Shown: positions 8,878-19,252, numbered from the stretch's first letter. The stretch: DNA of 64,000 nucleotides from Lachnospiraceae bacterium UBA2864 (GCA_002350525.1 DEFA01000002.1:96669-160668), one strand, 5' to 3'. Translations and numbers: made by a program. Notes: generated by a model from the letters alone, not told the origin.

Positions 8878-11400
8878 ATGGGAACTATAATTAAACTTTC
8901 AATCAGAAATATATTCGTAAAACCGCTGATAACCGTATTTCTGGTGCTCAGTATCGTGTTTTGTTCTTTTGCGGGCCTTTTGGCTTTTGATATGTCCAAT
9001 TCTTTGTCAAACATACTGAAGAGCGCATTTTCGGACGTTTACGGTAAATCAAATGTGATCATAGAAACAGTTAACGGTATCGACAGAGAGGCGTTTGAAG
9101 ATCTGCCGGAACATGAAGCGTTATACATAGCGATGAACAGCTCTAAGCTGTGTGTACGTAACGATAACATGTATGCTTACTATAATGAGAAAAATCTTGT
9201 AACCTATGGGGTAAATATCAGTGAAGCATCCGCTATGAATCTTGTTCCGAAGGGGACCGTTCTCGAAGATAATGAATGTATAATAACGGAAAAAATCGCT
9301 GAAGATATGAATCTGAAAATCGGTGACAGTTTCACTATTTACGGTGATAACTATGTCGGAGCGGACTTTATCATAAAAGATATCTCGCCGGTGAGGGGGA
9401 TTCTCAGCAATAACTACAGTGCACTTGTTACCGACGAGGGCATGAAGAATCTCTCTTATAACGGACAGCCTAAGTATACGATCGCGTATATTCATGTACT
9501 TGACGATAATAACTGTGAAGCTTTCTGTGAAAAGGCTGAGGAATTATATCCCACGGCAGAGATAGAAAATCTTGTTACGGGTGCTGTACAGGATCAGATA
9601 AATCAGATATCGGGCATATTCATCGTTCTGTTTATCATTACACTGCTTCTTGTGATTTTTGTAACTATCACGCTTTCCGAGAGAATTATGATCGACCGGT
9701 TATCTACAGTAGGAACTCTCAGAAGTCTCGGAATATCACCGGCTCTTACGTCCAGAGTTATTCTTGTGGAGAATATCGTTTACGGACTCCTCGGAGGAAT
9801 CATAGGAACGGTTCTTTATACATTAACCAGAGACGTTATATTCCGAAACATTTTTACCATAAGCACCGGAAATGATACCGAGATCATGATGGACCTTGGA
9901 AAGGTTTCGATTCCTGTGGCAGCGGCGGTAATCCTCGGAGCAATCGTTGTTGAAATGCTCTGCCCTATGAGAGAGCTTCTCAGGGCAACGGGCCGTCCGA
10001 TAAGAGATATCATATTTGATAACAGAGATACGGAATATAAGTACAAGAGAAAGCATATGTATTTATCGTTGATTATCGGAATTACAGCAGCTGTATTGGG
10101 CGTTCTGGGTCTGTTCGTCTTAGAGAGTAAAGTCACAGCCTGTATGGCGGCATTCATATTGCTTGTTATAGCTGTATTTATGGGTTATCCGTTTATTATA
10201 AAGGCAGCGGCTTCATTCATAGAAAAAAAAGCTATCGCCAAAGGAATGCCTGTAATGGGACTTGCCGCTTCGAGTTTAAGAACAAAGAAGACATCTATCG
10301 GAAGTTCAAAGCTGGCGTTTATTGCGACAGCCATAAGCATGAGTCTGCTTATAATCGGATTATCATTTGACAGATTCAGTACTGAAGCACCTGCAAATGC
10401 GGATGTCGTAGTGAGCGGAGTAAGGACCGAGGCGGGAGATTTTGATTATATAAAGAATCTTCCGGGCGTTACGGACGTTGAGTTTATCTATAATAAATCC
10501 GGTGCTGAGATAGTATCGGGAACAGAGAATATTGATGAATATCTTGAGAAAAAGTATGAAGACGGAAGTGATGCTCTGCAGGTTACGGTATGTGTTACGG
10601 GAGCAGAAGGAAGATATGATTTATACCGTGCATTTCCGACACTGCCTGAGAAGATAGGAGACGATGAAGTTTATATATCACATAAGCTTGGAGAGATTCT
10701 CGGCGTAAAAGTGGGTGACGAGCATGAATTTCTGCTTAATTCCGATGGCGTTGTGCCGTTCAGAAAGACATATAAGATCGCAGGTTATGCGGATCCGGGA
10801 ATTATGGAAATTCCCAATACGGCTATGGTCATAAGTCTTAACGAATATAAGAAGATATATCTTAACTATCCGGACACGGTTTATGTAAAAGCAGAGGACG
10901 CCGAAGTTATAAAGGATAAGATAGAGAGTTATTCTTCAAGTATGATCGGTGATGTAAAGACCATAGAAGAATATAAGGAACATTCGAAGGAACAGGGATC
11001 GGGAATGATGGCGCTGCTTTATATGATAATTGCCATGGGAGTAGGACTCGCTCTGATCGGTGTGTTCTGTAACCAGATAGTCGGATTTGAAAACAGAAAG
11101 CGTGAGAGTGCGGTGCTTATATCAACAGCGCTGAGCAGAGAAAAACTTATAAAGATGTTCTGCTGTGAAACCTTCATAGGAGGCTTTATGGCAGTTATGA
11201 TAGGCGCAGCGGTCGGAGCTGCAGAGACGGCACTTATCAGTCAGGCAATTAAGGTAGTCTTAGCTTTACCGATCGGTTTTGATGTGATAAAGGTAGTTCT
11301 GTTCCTGTTATTGGTATTCGGTGCATTCAGTATTACCATTTTAAAGACAATACGAAACATAAAGAAGATGAAGATAGCAGAACAGCTTAAGTATGAATAG
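8878..11400 (+). CDS. FtsX/MacB-type ABC transporter permease
   Basis: An 840-residue permease with the two-module FtsX layout: an N-terminal membrane helix (about residues 10-32), an external domain, a bundle of membrane helices (about 235-480), a second external domain (about 490-700) and a final three-helix bundle. The conserved loop around LSTVGTLRSLGISPA faces the ATPase. ATG 8878 is chosen over GTG 8869 because GAGGTGG lies 5-6 bases before it. Known relatives do not form import channels but move external peptides or lipids by mechanotransmission. It lies between the M13 peptidase and its ATPase partner. Substrate unknown. Confidence 0.85.
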   Translation: MGTIIKLSIRNIFVKPLITVFLVLSIVFCSFAGLLAFDMSNSLSNILKSAFSDVYGKSNVIIETVNGIDREAFEDLPEHEALYIAMNSSKLCVRNDNMYAYYNEKNLVTYGVNISEASAMNLVPKGTVLEDNECIITEKIAEDMNLKIGDSFTIYGDNYVGADFIIKDISPVRGILSNNYSALVTDEGMKNLSYNGQPKYTIAYIHVLDDNNCEAFCEKAEELYPTAEIENLVTGAVQDQINQISGIFIVLFIITLLLVIFVTITLSERIMIDRLSTVGTLRSLGISPALTSRVILVENIVYGLLGGIIGTVLYTLTRDVIFRNIFTISTGNDTEIMMDLGKVSIPVAAAVILGAIVVEMLCPMRELLRATGRPIRDIIFDNRDTEYKYKRKHMYLSLIIGITAAVLGVLGLFVLESKVTACMAAFILLVIAVFMGYPFIIKAAASFIEKKAIAKGMPVMGLAASSLRTKKTSIGSSKLAFIATAISMSLLIIGLSFDRFSTEAPANADVVVSGVRTEAGDFDYIKNLPGVTDVEFIYNKSGAEIVSGTENIDEYLEKKYEDGSDALQVTVCVTGAEGRYDLYRAFPTLPEKIGDDEVYISHKLGEILGVKVGDEHEFLLNSDGVVPFRKTYKIAGYADPGIMEIPNTAMVISLNEYKKIYLNYPDTVYVKAEDAEVIKDKIESYSSSMIGDVKTIEEYKEHSKEQGSGMMALLYMIIAMGVGLALIGVFCNQIVGFENRKRESAVLISTALSREKLIKMFCCETFIGGFMAVMIGAAVGAAETALISQAIKVVLALPIGFDVIKVVLFLLLVFGAFSITILKTIRNIKKMKIAEQLKYE

Positions 11401-11410
11401 GAGAATAAAT

Positions 11411-12094
11411 ATGGAAAATATAATAGAAGTAAGAGATGTTAAAAAGGAATTCGGTAAGGGAAATGAGAACAGAACCCTGGTTCTGAACGGTGCAAACATG
11501 GATGTAAAGAGGGGTGAATTCGTATCTCTCATGGGACCTTCGGGAAGCGGTAAGTCAACACTTTTATATCTTATCGGGGGACTCGACAGAGAGTTTACGG
11601 GCGATATCAGTGTATGCGGAAAGAATATTACCAGGATACGTGAGAAGGAGCTCTCGCAGATAAGACTGAATAAGATAGGATTTATCTTCCAGTTTTATAA
11701 CCTTGTTCAGAATCTGAATGTTGAAGATAATATCATGCTTCCTTCACTTGTGGCGGGAAAGAGTAAGGCAAGCCTTAAGAAGAAACTTGATGAGATACTC
11801 AGGATCACGGGACTTACGGAAAAGAGGAAGTCCTTTCCTTCAAAGCTTTCGGGCGGACAGCAGCAGAGAGTGGCTATAGCGCGTGCGGTCATGGGTGATC
11901 CGGAGCTGATTCTGGCAGATGAAGCAACGGGAAATCTGGATAAGAAGTCGGGTGAAGAGATAATGGATCTTTTCAGAAGAATAAATAAGGAGAAGGGTAT
12001 CACAATACTTCAGGTTACTCACTCCGAGCAGTGCGCGGAATACGGTGACAGAGTAGTACGTCTCAGTGAAGGAAAGACGGGCTCTGCAGCATAG
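11411..12094 (+). CDS. MacB-type ABC transporter ATP-binding protein
   Basis: A 227-residue ATPase with Walker A GPSGSGKST near residue 42, signature LSGGQQQRVAIARA, Walker B LILADEATGNLD and the switch histidine in VTHS. This set is typical of the MacB/LolD/FtsE group. The start at 11411 has AGGAG 6 bases upstream; a longer frame from 11393 overlaps the end of the permease. It pairs with the permease just before it. Unlike the other two ATPases in this window it lacks the C-terminal tail ending in Gly-Trp. It is the last gene of the M13-permease-ATPase operon. Confidence 0.92.
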   Translation: MENIIEVRDVKKEFGKGNENRTLVLNGANMDVKRGEFVSLMGPSGSGKSTLLYLIGGLDREFTGDISVCGKNITRIREKELSQIRLNKIGFIFQFYNLVQNLNVEDNIMLPSLVAGKSKASLKKKLDEILRITGLTEKRKSFPSKLSGGQQQRVAIARAVMGDPELILADEATGNLDKKSGEEIMDLFRRINKEKGITILQVTHSEQCAEYGDRVVRLSEGKTGSAA

Positions 12095-12141
12095 ATAAAA
12101 AATTAACGGATATAATAGAAATAATAGGTATAGTAGATATG

Positions 12142-12169
12142 CCGGGTGGCTTATTTGTGAGCCACCCGG
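12142..12169. terminator. Hairpin between convergent genes
   Basis: CCGGGTGGCT (12142-12151) pairs perfectly with AGCCACCCGG (12160-12169) around an 8-base loop. The T-runs on either side are short, so it may end transcription from both directions with limited strength. Confidence 0.6.
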
Positions 12170-12215
12170 TATCTTTATATGTATCATATGTATAAGATAT
12201 AGGCACATACTTGTG

Positions 12216-13685
12216 TTATGCGGTATGTATGATGAGACGGCCCGATCCCTCCGTATCCTGATGCTGCCCTTCGGACAGGATCTCTTCGATAACGTCTTTA
12301 CAGGAAGTCGCGACCACTCTGGCTTTCTTAATCTTTTCAACTTCTTCAATGTCCAGATCAAAGGAGTCTTTCATGTTCTTATAGTGATATTGCTGAAGTC
12401 CAATACTGAATACCCGTTCGTCATCAACAGGTTCCCCTTCATAGTCGAATTTCAGGAAGGAATGGGTCTTCTGATCATACTCTATTTCGAGACCGTGAGA
12501 TATCTGATAAAACTCAGTATGAGCGCCTCCGAGTGCCTCATCGCGCAGCATCCTCTTTATCGCGGTCTTAAGCTGGGCGCCTGTCCAATATAAAAGATGA
12601 GCGGTATCGTCAAAAGGGAAACAGATATTAAAGTCGCCCTTTGTGACGATAGGACCCATTTTGTCAACACGTATGGAACCGGAAGCCATAAGGAAGATAT
12701 CTACTCCGAGAGCGTCCTTAAGGATATCCGCAAAGAGGTCTCCGAGTTCGGTTTCACGTATACGGGAAGGATGAGTGAGCTCCCTTACAAATCTTGTGAG
12801 GATCTGTCCGTATTTTGCGTCTGTCTGGCTCTGATATACATTTATCACTTCCTCTATAGCCGGATCTCTCGGGCAGTTTGCGGAGTTGATAGGTACAGGC
12901 TTCCAGGTATAGCTGTCTATACAGTTGTTATCCGTATCTATATTGATATCGAAACGGCCTATCTGATCGGTACCTATTCCTGCCTGGACGATAGGGATAT
13001 TGTTTACGACCGCAGGTTCGGTAAGAAATGTATGAGAATGACCGCCTATTATAACGTCCACACCCCATGCCGGATCCAGCATGGCCGCCAGTTCTTTATC
13101 TTCTTCAAATCCTATATGGGTCAGAAGAACTGTGAGATCTATATCTATCGAATTATAGGTATTGCATATCCTTCCTATTTCCTCAGCTGCATCTTCGAGA
13201 GTGACAAAGGTTCCTATAAGATTATCCTTCTTACATTCCAGAAGAGTGAGCTCCGTTAAAACACCTATGAAGAGAATCTTCATTCCGTCCACGTTAAGAA
13301 TCTTGCACGGAGCAAAGAGCCTCTTATGATTGGTCGTGATATACATGTTGGCATTGATTATAGGAAATTCGGCACATTTCTCCAGAAAGAGAAGATGAGC
13401 AAGTCCGTAATCAACCTCATGATTTCCGAGAGTTACAACGTCCGGTCCGAGGATATTCATGATCTGAATTGTAGATATTCCGCGGAACTCCGAATCGATA
13501 ATGGAACCTCGGAACATATCTCCCGATATAGCGTACAGTACATTCTTCTCTTCTCTGCGGACCTGATTGATATAGCCGGAGAGCATAGATACGCCGCCTA
13601 CGAGCTTATCATCGATTTTTTCTGCAAGGAAGTCGCCATGCATATCGTTGGAATGTAACAGTGTAAGCTTCTTTATATTTTTCAT
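12216..13685 (-). CDS. Metallophosphatase/5'-nucleotidase (UshA/YunD-like), cytoplasmic
   Basis: A 489-residue protein of the UshA/CpdB family. The N-terminal calcineurin-like domain shows the metal ligands in LLHSNDMHGDF, VVTLGNHEVDYG, VLLTHIG and VIIGGHSHT. The C-terminal 5'-nucleotidase domain begins near residue 290 and contains GDLFADILKDALGVD and the substrate-loop region PFDDTAHLLYW. Classic members hydrolyse nucleotides or UDP-sugars outside the cell. This one has no signal peptide or anchor and is probably cytoplasmic like Bacillus YunD. The start at 13685 is set by GAGGAGG 5-6 bases upstream; the longer frame lacks a site. It stands alone between two transporter operons on the opposite strand. 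Confidence 0.88.
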   Translation of the reverse strand: MKNIKKLTLLHSNDMHGDFLAEKIDDKLVGGVSMLSGYINQVRREEKNVLYAISGDMFRGSIIDSEFRGISTIQIMNILGPDVVTLGNHEVDYGLAHLLFLEKCAEFPIINANMYITTNHKRLFAPCKILNVDGMKILFIGVLTELTLLECKKDNLIGTFVTLEDAAEEIGRICNTYNSIDIDLTVLLTHIGFEEDKELAAMLDPAWGVDVIIGGHSHTFLTEPAVVNNIPIVQAGIGTDQIGRFDINIDTDNNCIDSYTWKPVPINSANCPRDPAIEEVINVYQSQTDAKYGQILTRFVRELTHPSRIRETELGDLFADILKDALGVDIFLMASGSIRVDKMGPIVTKGDFNICFPFDDTAHLLYWTGAQLKTAIKRMLRDEALGGAHTEFYQISHGLEIEYDQKTHSFLKFDYEGEPVDDERVFSIGLQQYHYKNMKDSFDLDIEEVEKIKKARVVATSCKDVIEEILSEGQHQDTEGSGRLIIHTA

Positions 13686-13834
13686 TTCCGCCTCCTCTTG
13701 GGGGTGATATCTTAATTCCTTTTTTGCGATATGTTTATGATAGCAGATAAGGAGATACATTTTAAGGTTTTTTTAAAGATTAGATGAGAGAACGATGCTA
13801 CAATCAGAGCATAATAATAATCCGAGGGTAGAGT

Positions 13835-16249
13835 ATGTTTTTTAAGATGCTTAAAAATGACCTGAAAGCACATAAAGGTCTCAATATCATATTATTTATC
13901 TTCGTTATCTGTTCGTCGATCATATCCGTAATGGCAGCGAATCTTTTATATGCGACGATTGCCGGAAGAAACAACACGAGTGAGATTACAAAAGTGGCAA
14001 ATATCCGCGTTAACTGCAACGTTGGAATGGGAAGCTTTGATGAGAAAAAGCTGGCACTCGAGGAATATATGAGGCAGAGCGATATGATCATCGATGGTGA
14101 AGTGCTTGAGTGGATAGGCAGAATCGGTGATGAGGTTCGTATAAACGGAAGATATGTTTCAGATGAAAGTTTTCCGACGACACGATCGATTCATATTACT
14201 ACTCAGCCGAAGAAGATTAATCTTCTTTACAACGATGAGGACTCGCCTTTCGTTGTGGAACCGGGTTGTGTAGCGGTGAGTATAGCTATTGCCGATCTGG
14301 CAGGAATAAAAAGAGGAGATAAGATCGAGATAACAACCCAGCTGGGAAATATATACGAGTTTACGGTGTCCGAGATATATAAGGATCCGGGAATCGTGAT
14401 CAGTGAAGAATTGGTCATATCGGATGCGGATTTTGAGGCATTAAAGAGTGAATTTCCATTCAGGATGGTCAAGATGCTTATTAATGCAAAGAGTAACAGC
14501 TTTGAGAGAAGGATAACGGAGGAACTGTATGACAAGAATCTCACGAGGGCCTGCTCTTCGTGGGATTATACTCCGGAAATAGATTCGGATTATACAATTG
14601 TCACGGTTATATCGTATTTTCTCCTGGCCATGAGTATCATCATAATACTCATAATGCTTATAACAATCCGGTTTATGATGGTAGCGGCTATTCAGCAGGA
14701 AGAGAAAGAAATCGGAATGATGAGAGCAATCGGAGTTGATTCTCCGAGATACAGATGGATGTTTGCGGCAACATATATAGTATTTGCCATTATCGGAGGT
14801 GTGGCCGGACTTACCGGCGGAGTCAGGTTGTCGAAGTATCTGATCAGACAGTTCTGTACAAATCTCGTTATGAAAAACCATAACATGACGGCATACATTT
14901 CGATCCTGGTATCTGTGGGAATTGTTATTCTGATAATATTCTTTGCAGCCCTCATGATGAGGAAGATAAGTAAGATATCTGTCATAGAGACCATTCACGG
15001 AAATACTGCGGGTGAACGCTTCGAAAAGCTGAACAGGATGAATATGTATAGATCAAAGCACCTTAAGGTTCCTGCATTTCTCGCAGTCGGAAATATAGTT
15101 AACAGCTTTAAGAAGTACATATTCCTTGTGCTTACCTATATGATGGCAATCGTGATACTTTTCGTGGTATTTCATCTGAAAAGTACACTGCTCAGTGCCG
15201 AATATTCAAAAAGCTTCCTGCTGCTCAGATATGACTTTATAGTATATATGTCGGGAGACTGGGCAAACTACTATTATCAGAAGGGCGGCGATCAGCTCGG
15301 AGCTTATACTGTTATGGGTGAGGAGTTAAATGAAGCGGGAATACCTGTGAAAATGAGGTATATGAATGAGACAAATGCCGAGATTCTGAATTCCGACGGG
15401 GAAGAGATTGCAGCAAAATTCTTATTCGGTGATACGAATAATGAGCTTATTCCTTTGAGAAAGGGGGGTAAGCTCCCGATCAGGGATAACGAGGTTATAG
15501 TAAGTTATTTTACAGCAAAGAAACAGGGCTGGAAGATAGGTGAAAGTATCATACTCAGGCTTGATGAATATGATGATGATAAGATCGGTTCTCATACGGT
15601 AACAAAGACATTTATCATAACAGGCTTCTTTGACAAGATGGAAGAGGGATATCCGTCTGTGATAGTCGGAGAAGAGTATACGGGAGCTGTGAAATCGGGA
15701 TTGCTTGTTACAGATCTCTATCTGGACGCACCGAAGTCGGAGCATCCGAAGTATATTAAAATGATGGAGGATATCTTCGGTGAACAATATGTTGATACCA
15801 TTGAAGAGGAGAGAGCGGATGACTTTTCATATATAACAGGATATATCGATGGACTGAAGATCATTCTGTCGATCATGATAGCATTTATACTTGCTCTTAA
15901 TACGCTGCTCTATACTACAGTTGATCTTGCGAGGGAGACTTCCTCGGTTGCTATGCTGAAATGTGTGGGATTTTCCAACAGGGATGTACGAAAATGGCAG
16001 ATCTTCAGGATGATCATAATTCTCGTGATCGCATATATTCTGGCTATCATTGTACAGAATACTGTTGTGTATCTGGCTGTAGGAAAGGTATTTGAGACTT
16101 TTGGCTCGACGGGATTCCACTTTGTTCCGGATCCGGTCGACAGGTATCTGATAATACCGCTTATCATATTCGGTACGGTTATCATAGCTCTTAGGTTATG
16201 TCTCAACAAGGTGAAGAATATTAATATATGGAATATAAGGGAAGATTAG
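13835..16249 (+). CDS. FtsX-type ABC transporter permease
   Basis: An 804-residue permease with one N-terminal helix (about residues 17-40), an external domain, a helix group (about 250-450), a large second external domain (about 450-670) and three C-terminal helices. The cytoplasmic loop EEKEIGMMRAIG is the typical FtsX coupling element. GAGGGTAGAG lies just before the ATG. The partner ATPase starts 1 base after the stop. Together with the lipoprotein and two-component genes that follow it forms a five-gene unit resembling antimicrobial-peptide sensing or resistance modules. The second permease copy at 29293 has the same architecture and may be a paralogue. Confidence 0.83.
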   Translation: MFFKMLKNDLKAHKGLNIILFIFVICSSIISVMAANLLYATIAGRNNTSEITKVANIRVNCNVGMGSFDEKKLALEEYMRQSDMIIDGEVLEWIGRIGDEVRINGRYVSDESFPTTRSIHITTQPKKINLLYNDEDSPFVVEPGCVAVSIAIADLAGIKRGDKIEITTQLGNIYEFTVSEIYKDPGIVISEELVISDADFEALKSEFPFRMVKMLINAKSNSFERRITEELYDKNLTRACSSWDYTPEIDSDYTIVTVISYFLLAMSIIIILIMLITIRFMMVAAIQQEEKEIGMMRAIGVDSPRYRWMFAATYIVFAIIGGVAGLTGGVRLSKYLIRQFCTNLVMKNHNMTAYISILVSVGIVILIIFFAALMMRKISKISVIETIHGNTAGERFEKLNRMNMYRSKHLKVPAFLAVGNIVNSFKKYIFLVLTYMMAIVILFVVFHLKSTLLSAEYSKSFLLLRYDFIVYMSGDWANYYYQKGGDQLGAYTVMGEELNEAGIPVKMRYMNETNAEILNSDGEEIAAKFLFGDTNNELIPLRKGGKLPIRDNEVIVSYFTAKKQGWKIGESIILRLDEYDDDKIGSHTVTKTFIITGFFDKMEEGYPSVIVGEEYTGAVKSGLLVTDLYLDAPKSEHPKYIKMMEDIFGEQYVDTIEEERADDFSYITGYIDGLKIILSIMIAFILALNTLLYTTVDLARETSSVAMLKCVGFSNRDVRKWQIFRMIIILVIAYILAIIVQNTVVYLAVGKVFETFGSTGFHFVPDPVDRYLIIPLIIFGTVIIALRLCLNKVKNINIWNIRED

Positions 16250-16250
16250 T

Positions 16251-17012
16251 ATGGAAACAGTTCTGGATGTAAAAGGTCTGTGTAAGACTTATATAGTAAA
16301 CAAATACAGTAACAATGTTCTTCGAAATATTGATTTCAGGCTGGAGGAAGGCGAGTTCGTATCGATCATGGGCCCGTCGGGAAGCGGAAAGTCCACCATG
16401 CTTTATACGGTAAGCGGGATGGACCGGGCTACCTCGGGGGATATAGAATTTCTCGGAAAAAACCTCGCGGATATGAATGACAGAGAGATGGCAAAGGAGA
16501 GACTTGTCAGTATGGGGTTTATATTTCAGCAGATGTATATGATGAGAAAACTCTGTATACTTGACAATATCCTGCTTCCGGGATTTCATGCGGGACTTGA
16601 GGATAGAAAAAAGGTCCGTGAAGAAGCGGAAATGCTGATGCGACGTCTGGGTATCATGGAGATTGCCGATAATGAGATTACGGAAGTATCCGGTGGACAG
16701 CTTCAGCGTGCATGTCTCTGCAGAGCCCTCATAAATCATCCGAAGATTCTCTTTGCGGATGAACCGACGGGAGCTCTTAACTCCAAGGCGGCAGGAGAGG
16801 TTATACAGGAACTTGTGAAGGTAAACCGTGAAGGTACGGCTATCATGATGGTCACACACAGTGCAAGGGTTGCCGCTGCCAGTGACAGAGTCATATATCT
16901 TATAGACGGCCATATAGAAGGCGAGGAAGTTTTGGGAAAGCTGAAGGATGAGTCACAGCTTACACAGCGTGAGCATCGTATCAACAAGTGGCTTATGGAA
17001 CAGGGATGGTAA
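16251..17012 (+). CDS. ABC transporter ATP-binding protein with C-terminal tail
   Basis: A 253-residue ATPase with Walker A GPSGSGKST near residue 41, signature VSGGQLQRACLCRA, Walker B ILFADEPTGALN and VTHS. After the nucleotide-binding domain there is a 25-residue charged extension ending KWLMEQGW. The ATPase at 28522 has a similar ending (AFLGEMGW), while the one at 11411 has none, which marks these two as one subfamily. It directly follows its permease and precedes the C45-like lipoprotein by 2 bases. Confidence 0.92.
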   Translation: METVLDVKGLCKTYIVNKYSNNVLRNIDFRLEEGEFVSIMGPSGSGKSTMLYTVSGMDRATSGDIEFLGKNLADMNDREMAKERLVSMGFIFQQMYMMRKLCILDNILLPGFHAGLEDRKKVREEAEMLMRRLGIMEIADNEITEVSGGQLQRACLCRALINHPKILFADEPTGALNSKAAGEVIQELVKVNREGTAIMMVTHSARVAAASDRVIYLIDGHIEGEEVLGKLKDESQLTQREHRINKWLMEQGW

Positions 17013-17014
17013 AA

Positions 17015-18517
17015 ATGTTTAAACACATTATAGGTAGAAAACAGAATAGTCCGGTTCTGAATAGGGCTTTAAAGATTTCTCTGGGTTTATTCTCCGTAGC
17101 GCTTCTGGGAATACTGCCGGGATGTGCGGGAGATATGGTTACTTATGATGAATATGCAGTTGAAGCGTCATCAGAGAGTAATCTCATCCGTGTGGGAGAT
17201 GTATTAAATGCCGAAAGCTATTCGGGCGAAGATGCCGGCTATGAGGTAGCAGAGGAAAGCTATGAGTCGGATGACGCGCTCTGCAGGATAGAGAAGAAAC
17301 CGTCCTATTATGAGATTTATCTCGATTATACGGACGGGGATTACTATGCGGTCGGATGTGCTTATGCGGAAACAATCCGAAAGACAGATCTTCCTTATGC
17401 GGAGCTTCTTGAGCCATATCTTTATGAGAATATAAAGATGGCATTTCCGAATCTGAACGGAGATTATGCTCCCGTGGGAGACAGGATAGAGAAGCTGCTC
17501 GAAGGAATGAGAGATGAATATAGGCAGGAAATGGAAGGCTTTGCAACAACCATATCCGGCGGAAAGAAAGGCTTTACGGAGGATGGGATCTTAAGCTATG
17601 ATGAGGCGATTCTTATGCAGATAGTTCCGGACTGTCTCAGAGGAACAAACTGTAATGCATTTTCGGCATGGGGAGATAAGACTCAGTCGGGAGAGAGGAT
17701 CGTAAGCAGGACTCTCGAGTGGACGCTCGGAAGTGAGAATCAGATGTGCCTTGGCCAGGCAGTCACACATTTCAGGATGCCCGAAGGAAAGAACAGTTTT
17801 ACAACCTTTTCGATAATGGGAATGCTGGACATCCTTACCGGTATCAACGATGACGGAGTCTTTGCGGGAATTCTCGATGCGGGTTCGGAAGAAGACTATG
17901 TATGTGAAGGCAAAAAATGTTATACTTATGAATTGAGATATGCACTTGAAAATATGGATGATGCCAGAAGCGTCGGTGAGTATATGGTGAAGGAGAGTGA
18001 GAATTTTACTTTCTCACATAACATCATAATAACCGACAGAAATGACAGCTTCGTGGCCGAGGATTGTGTGCAGGATTTCACGGCATTATACGAAGAAGAG
18101 CAGGAGAAGACGGATAGTAATTACAGTCTTTCCGGAAAGGCCGTACTCAGGGATGAGGATACTCCGCTTATGGACGGACTTACCTGGGATAATCCCGACA
18201 GCTTATGCGTTGTCAACTCTTTCGTGACTGAGGGAAATACCGACTATTGTACGGCAAACGGTGACAATTATCTGAGATTTGCAAAATATAATGCATGGGC
18301 AGGCGAGAAGGATAAGCTGACTCTTTGTGATGTAAAGGATATGGTGACGCGTGAGACAGAAGATAAGGGCTCACGTTTCCAGAAGATTCATTCGGAGAAT
18401 GTATTTCAGACGATCATCTATGATTACGGAACAGGAGAGCTGGATGTCACCTTTACGGGAACAGAAGGTGTAGAGAACCATCCGAAATTTATACGTATCG
18501 ATATCGAAAAGTATTAA
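17015..18517 (+). CDS. C45/Ntn-hydrolase-like lipoprotein
   Basis: A 500-residue exported lipoprotein. The ATG at 17015 follows CAGGGATGG. A basic start and hydrophobic stretch end in the lipobox LPGC, so the mature protein is lipid-anchored outside the cell. The core RGTNCNAFSAWGDKTQSGER resembles the active-site region of the peptidase C45/phospholipase-B-like N-terminal-nucleophile hydrolases, with C213 as candidate nucleophile; the distance of about 190 residues before it would be the alpha chain removed by self-cleavage. FSIMGMLDILTGINDDGVFAG fits the second conserved block. Such enzymes cleave or form linear amide bonds. Sharing an operon with an ABC transporter suggests it acts on an acylated or peptide substrate of that system. 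The family call is moderate. Confidence 0.68.
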   Translation: MFKHIIGRKQNSPVLNRALKISLGLFSVALLGILPGCAGDMVTYDEYAVEASSESNLIRVGDVLNAESYSGEDAGYEVAEESYESDDALCRIEKKPSYYEIYLDYTDGDYYAVGCAYAETIRKTDLPYAELLEPYLYENIKMAFPNLNGDYAPVGDRIEKLLEGMRDEYRQEMEGFATTISGGKKGFTEDGILSYDEAILMQIVPDCLRGTNCNAFSAWGDKTQSGERIVSRTLEWTLGSENQMCLGQAVTHFRMPEGKNSFTTFSIMGMLDILTGINDDGVFAGILDAGSEEDYVCEGKKCYTYELRYALENMDDARSVGEYMVKESENFTFSHNIIITDRNDSFVAEDCVQDFTALYEEEQEKTDSNYSLSGKAVLRDEDTPLMDGLTWDNPDSLCVVNSFVTEGNTDYCTANGDNYLRFAKYNAWAGEKDKLTLCDVKDMVTRETEDKGSRFQKIHSENVFQTIIYDYGTGELDVTFTGTEGVENHPKFIRIDIEKY

Positions 18518-18571
18518 ACTGACTGAGATATAAAATAAAGCCTGAGAACGACTGTGTATAAGAGGGTTATG

Positions 18572-19252
18572 ATGACGGATATTCTTATAATAGAAGATGA
18601 TGATGAAATGAGAGGACTCATCGCCGATTTTATGAAGGCGGAAGGTTTTACGGTTCGGGAAGCGGCAAATGCCGAAGAAGGAATAGAATTTCTTGAGAAA
18701 GGTATGACCCGACTGATCCTGCTGGACCTTATGCTTCCGGGAATCAATGGATTTACCGCATGCACTGCGATAAGAGAGCATAAAGATATTCCTATCATCA
18801 TGATGAGTGCCCGGAGCGATGATGAGAGTAAGCTGATGGGTTACCGCCTCGGTGCGGATGATTATATAGAAAAGCCTCTGTCCATACCGATCCTTACGGC
18901 GAAGATAAAGGCGCTCATCCATAGAAGCGAAGCAAAATCGGATAGTGCGGAAATACTAGAATATAAGAATATATATATAGATGATTCAAAGAGGGCAGTA
19001 TATAAGGATAAAGTAGAGTGTGATATCAGAGGGAAACTCTACGACCTGCTTCTCTATATGATGAAAAATCGAGGCAGACTTCTGGATAAAGACGAGCTGT
19101 ATGATGCAGTATGGAAGGATGCCTTTGTGGAGCAGGCGACACTTAACGTTCATGTAAGATGGCTCAGGGAACGCCTTGAGGAGGAACCTAATTCACCGAA
19201 GATCATTAAGACAGTCTGGAGAAAGGGATATATATTTGGTGATGACAATTGA
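18572..19252 (+). CDS. OmpR-family response regulator
   Basis: A 226-residue regulator with a receiver domain (acidic residues in IIEDDDEM, phosphorylation site D52 in LLDLMLPG, lysine in DDYIEKPL) and a C-terminal winged-helix DNA-binding domain ending in ERLEEEPNSPKIIKTVWRKGY. The ATG at 18572 has AGAGG about 6 bases upstream; in-frame starts further up are worse placed. The gene overlaps the histidine kinase that follows by 4 bases. It probably controls this ABC-transporter operon in response to the same external signal. Confidence 0.93.
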   Translation: MTDILIIEDDDEMRGLIADFMKAEGFTVREAANAEEGIEFLEKGMTRLILLDLMLPGINGFTACTAIREHKDIPIIMMSARSDDESKLMGYRLGADDYIEKPLSIPILTAKIKALIHRSEAKSDSAEILEYKNIYIDDSKRAVYKDKVECDIRGKLYDLLLYMMKNRGRLLDKDELYDAVWKDAFVEQATLNVHVRWLRERLEEEPNSPKIIKTVWRKGYIFGDDN

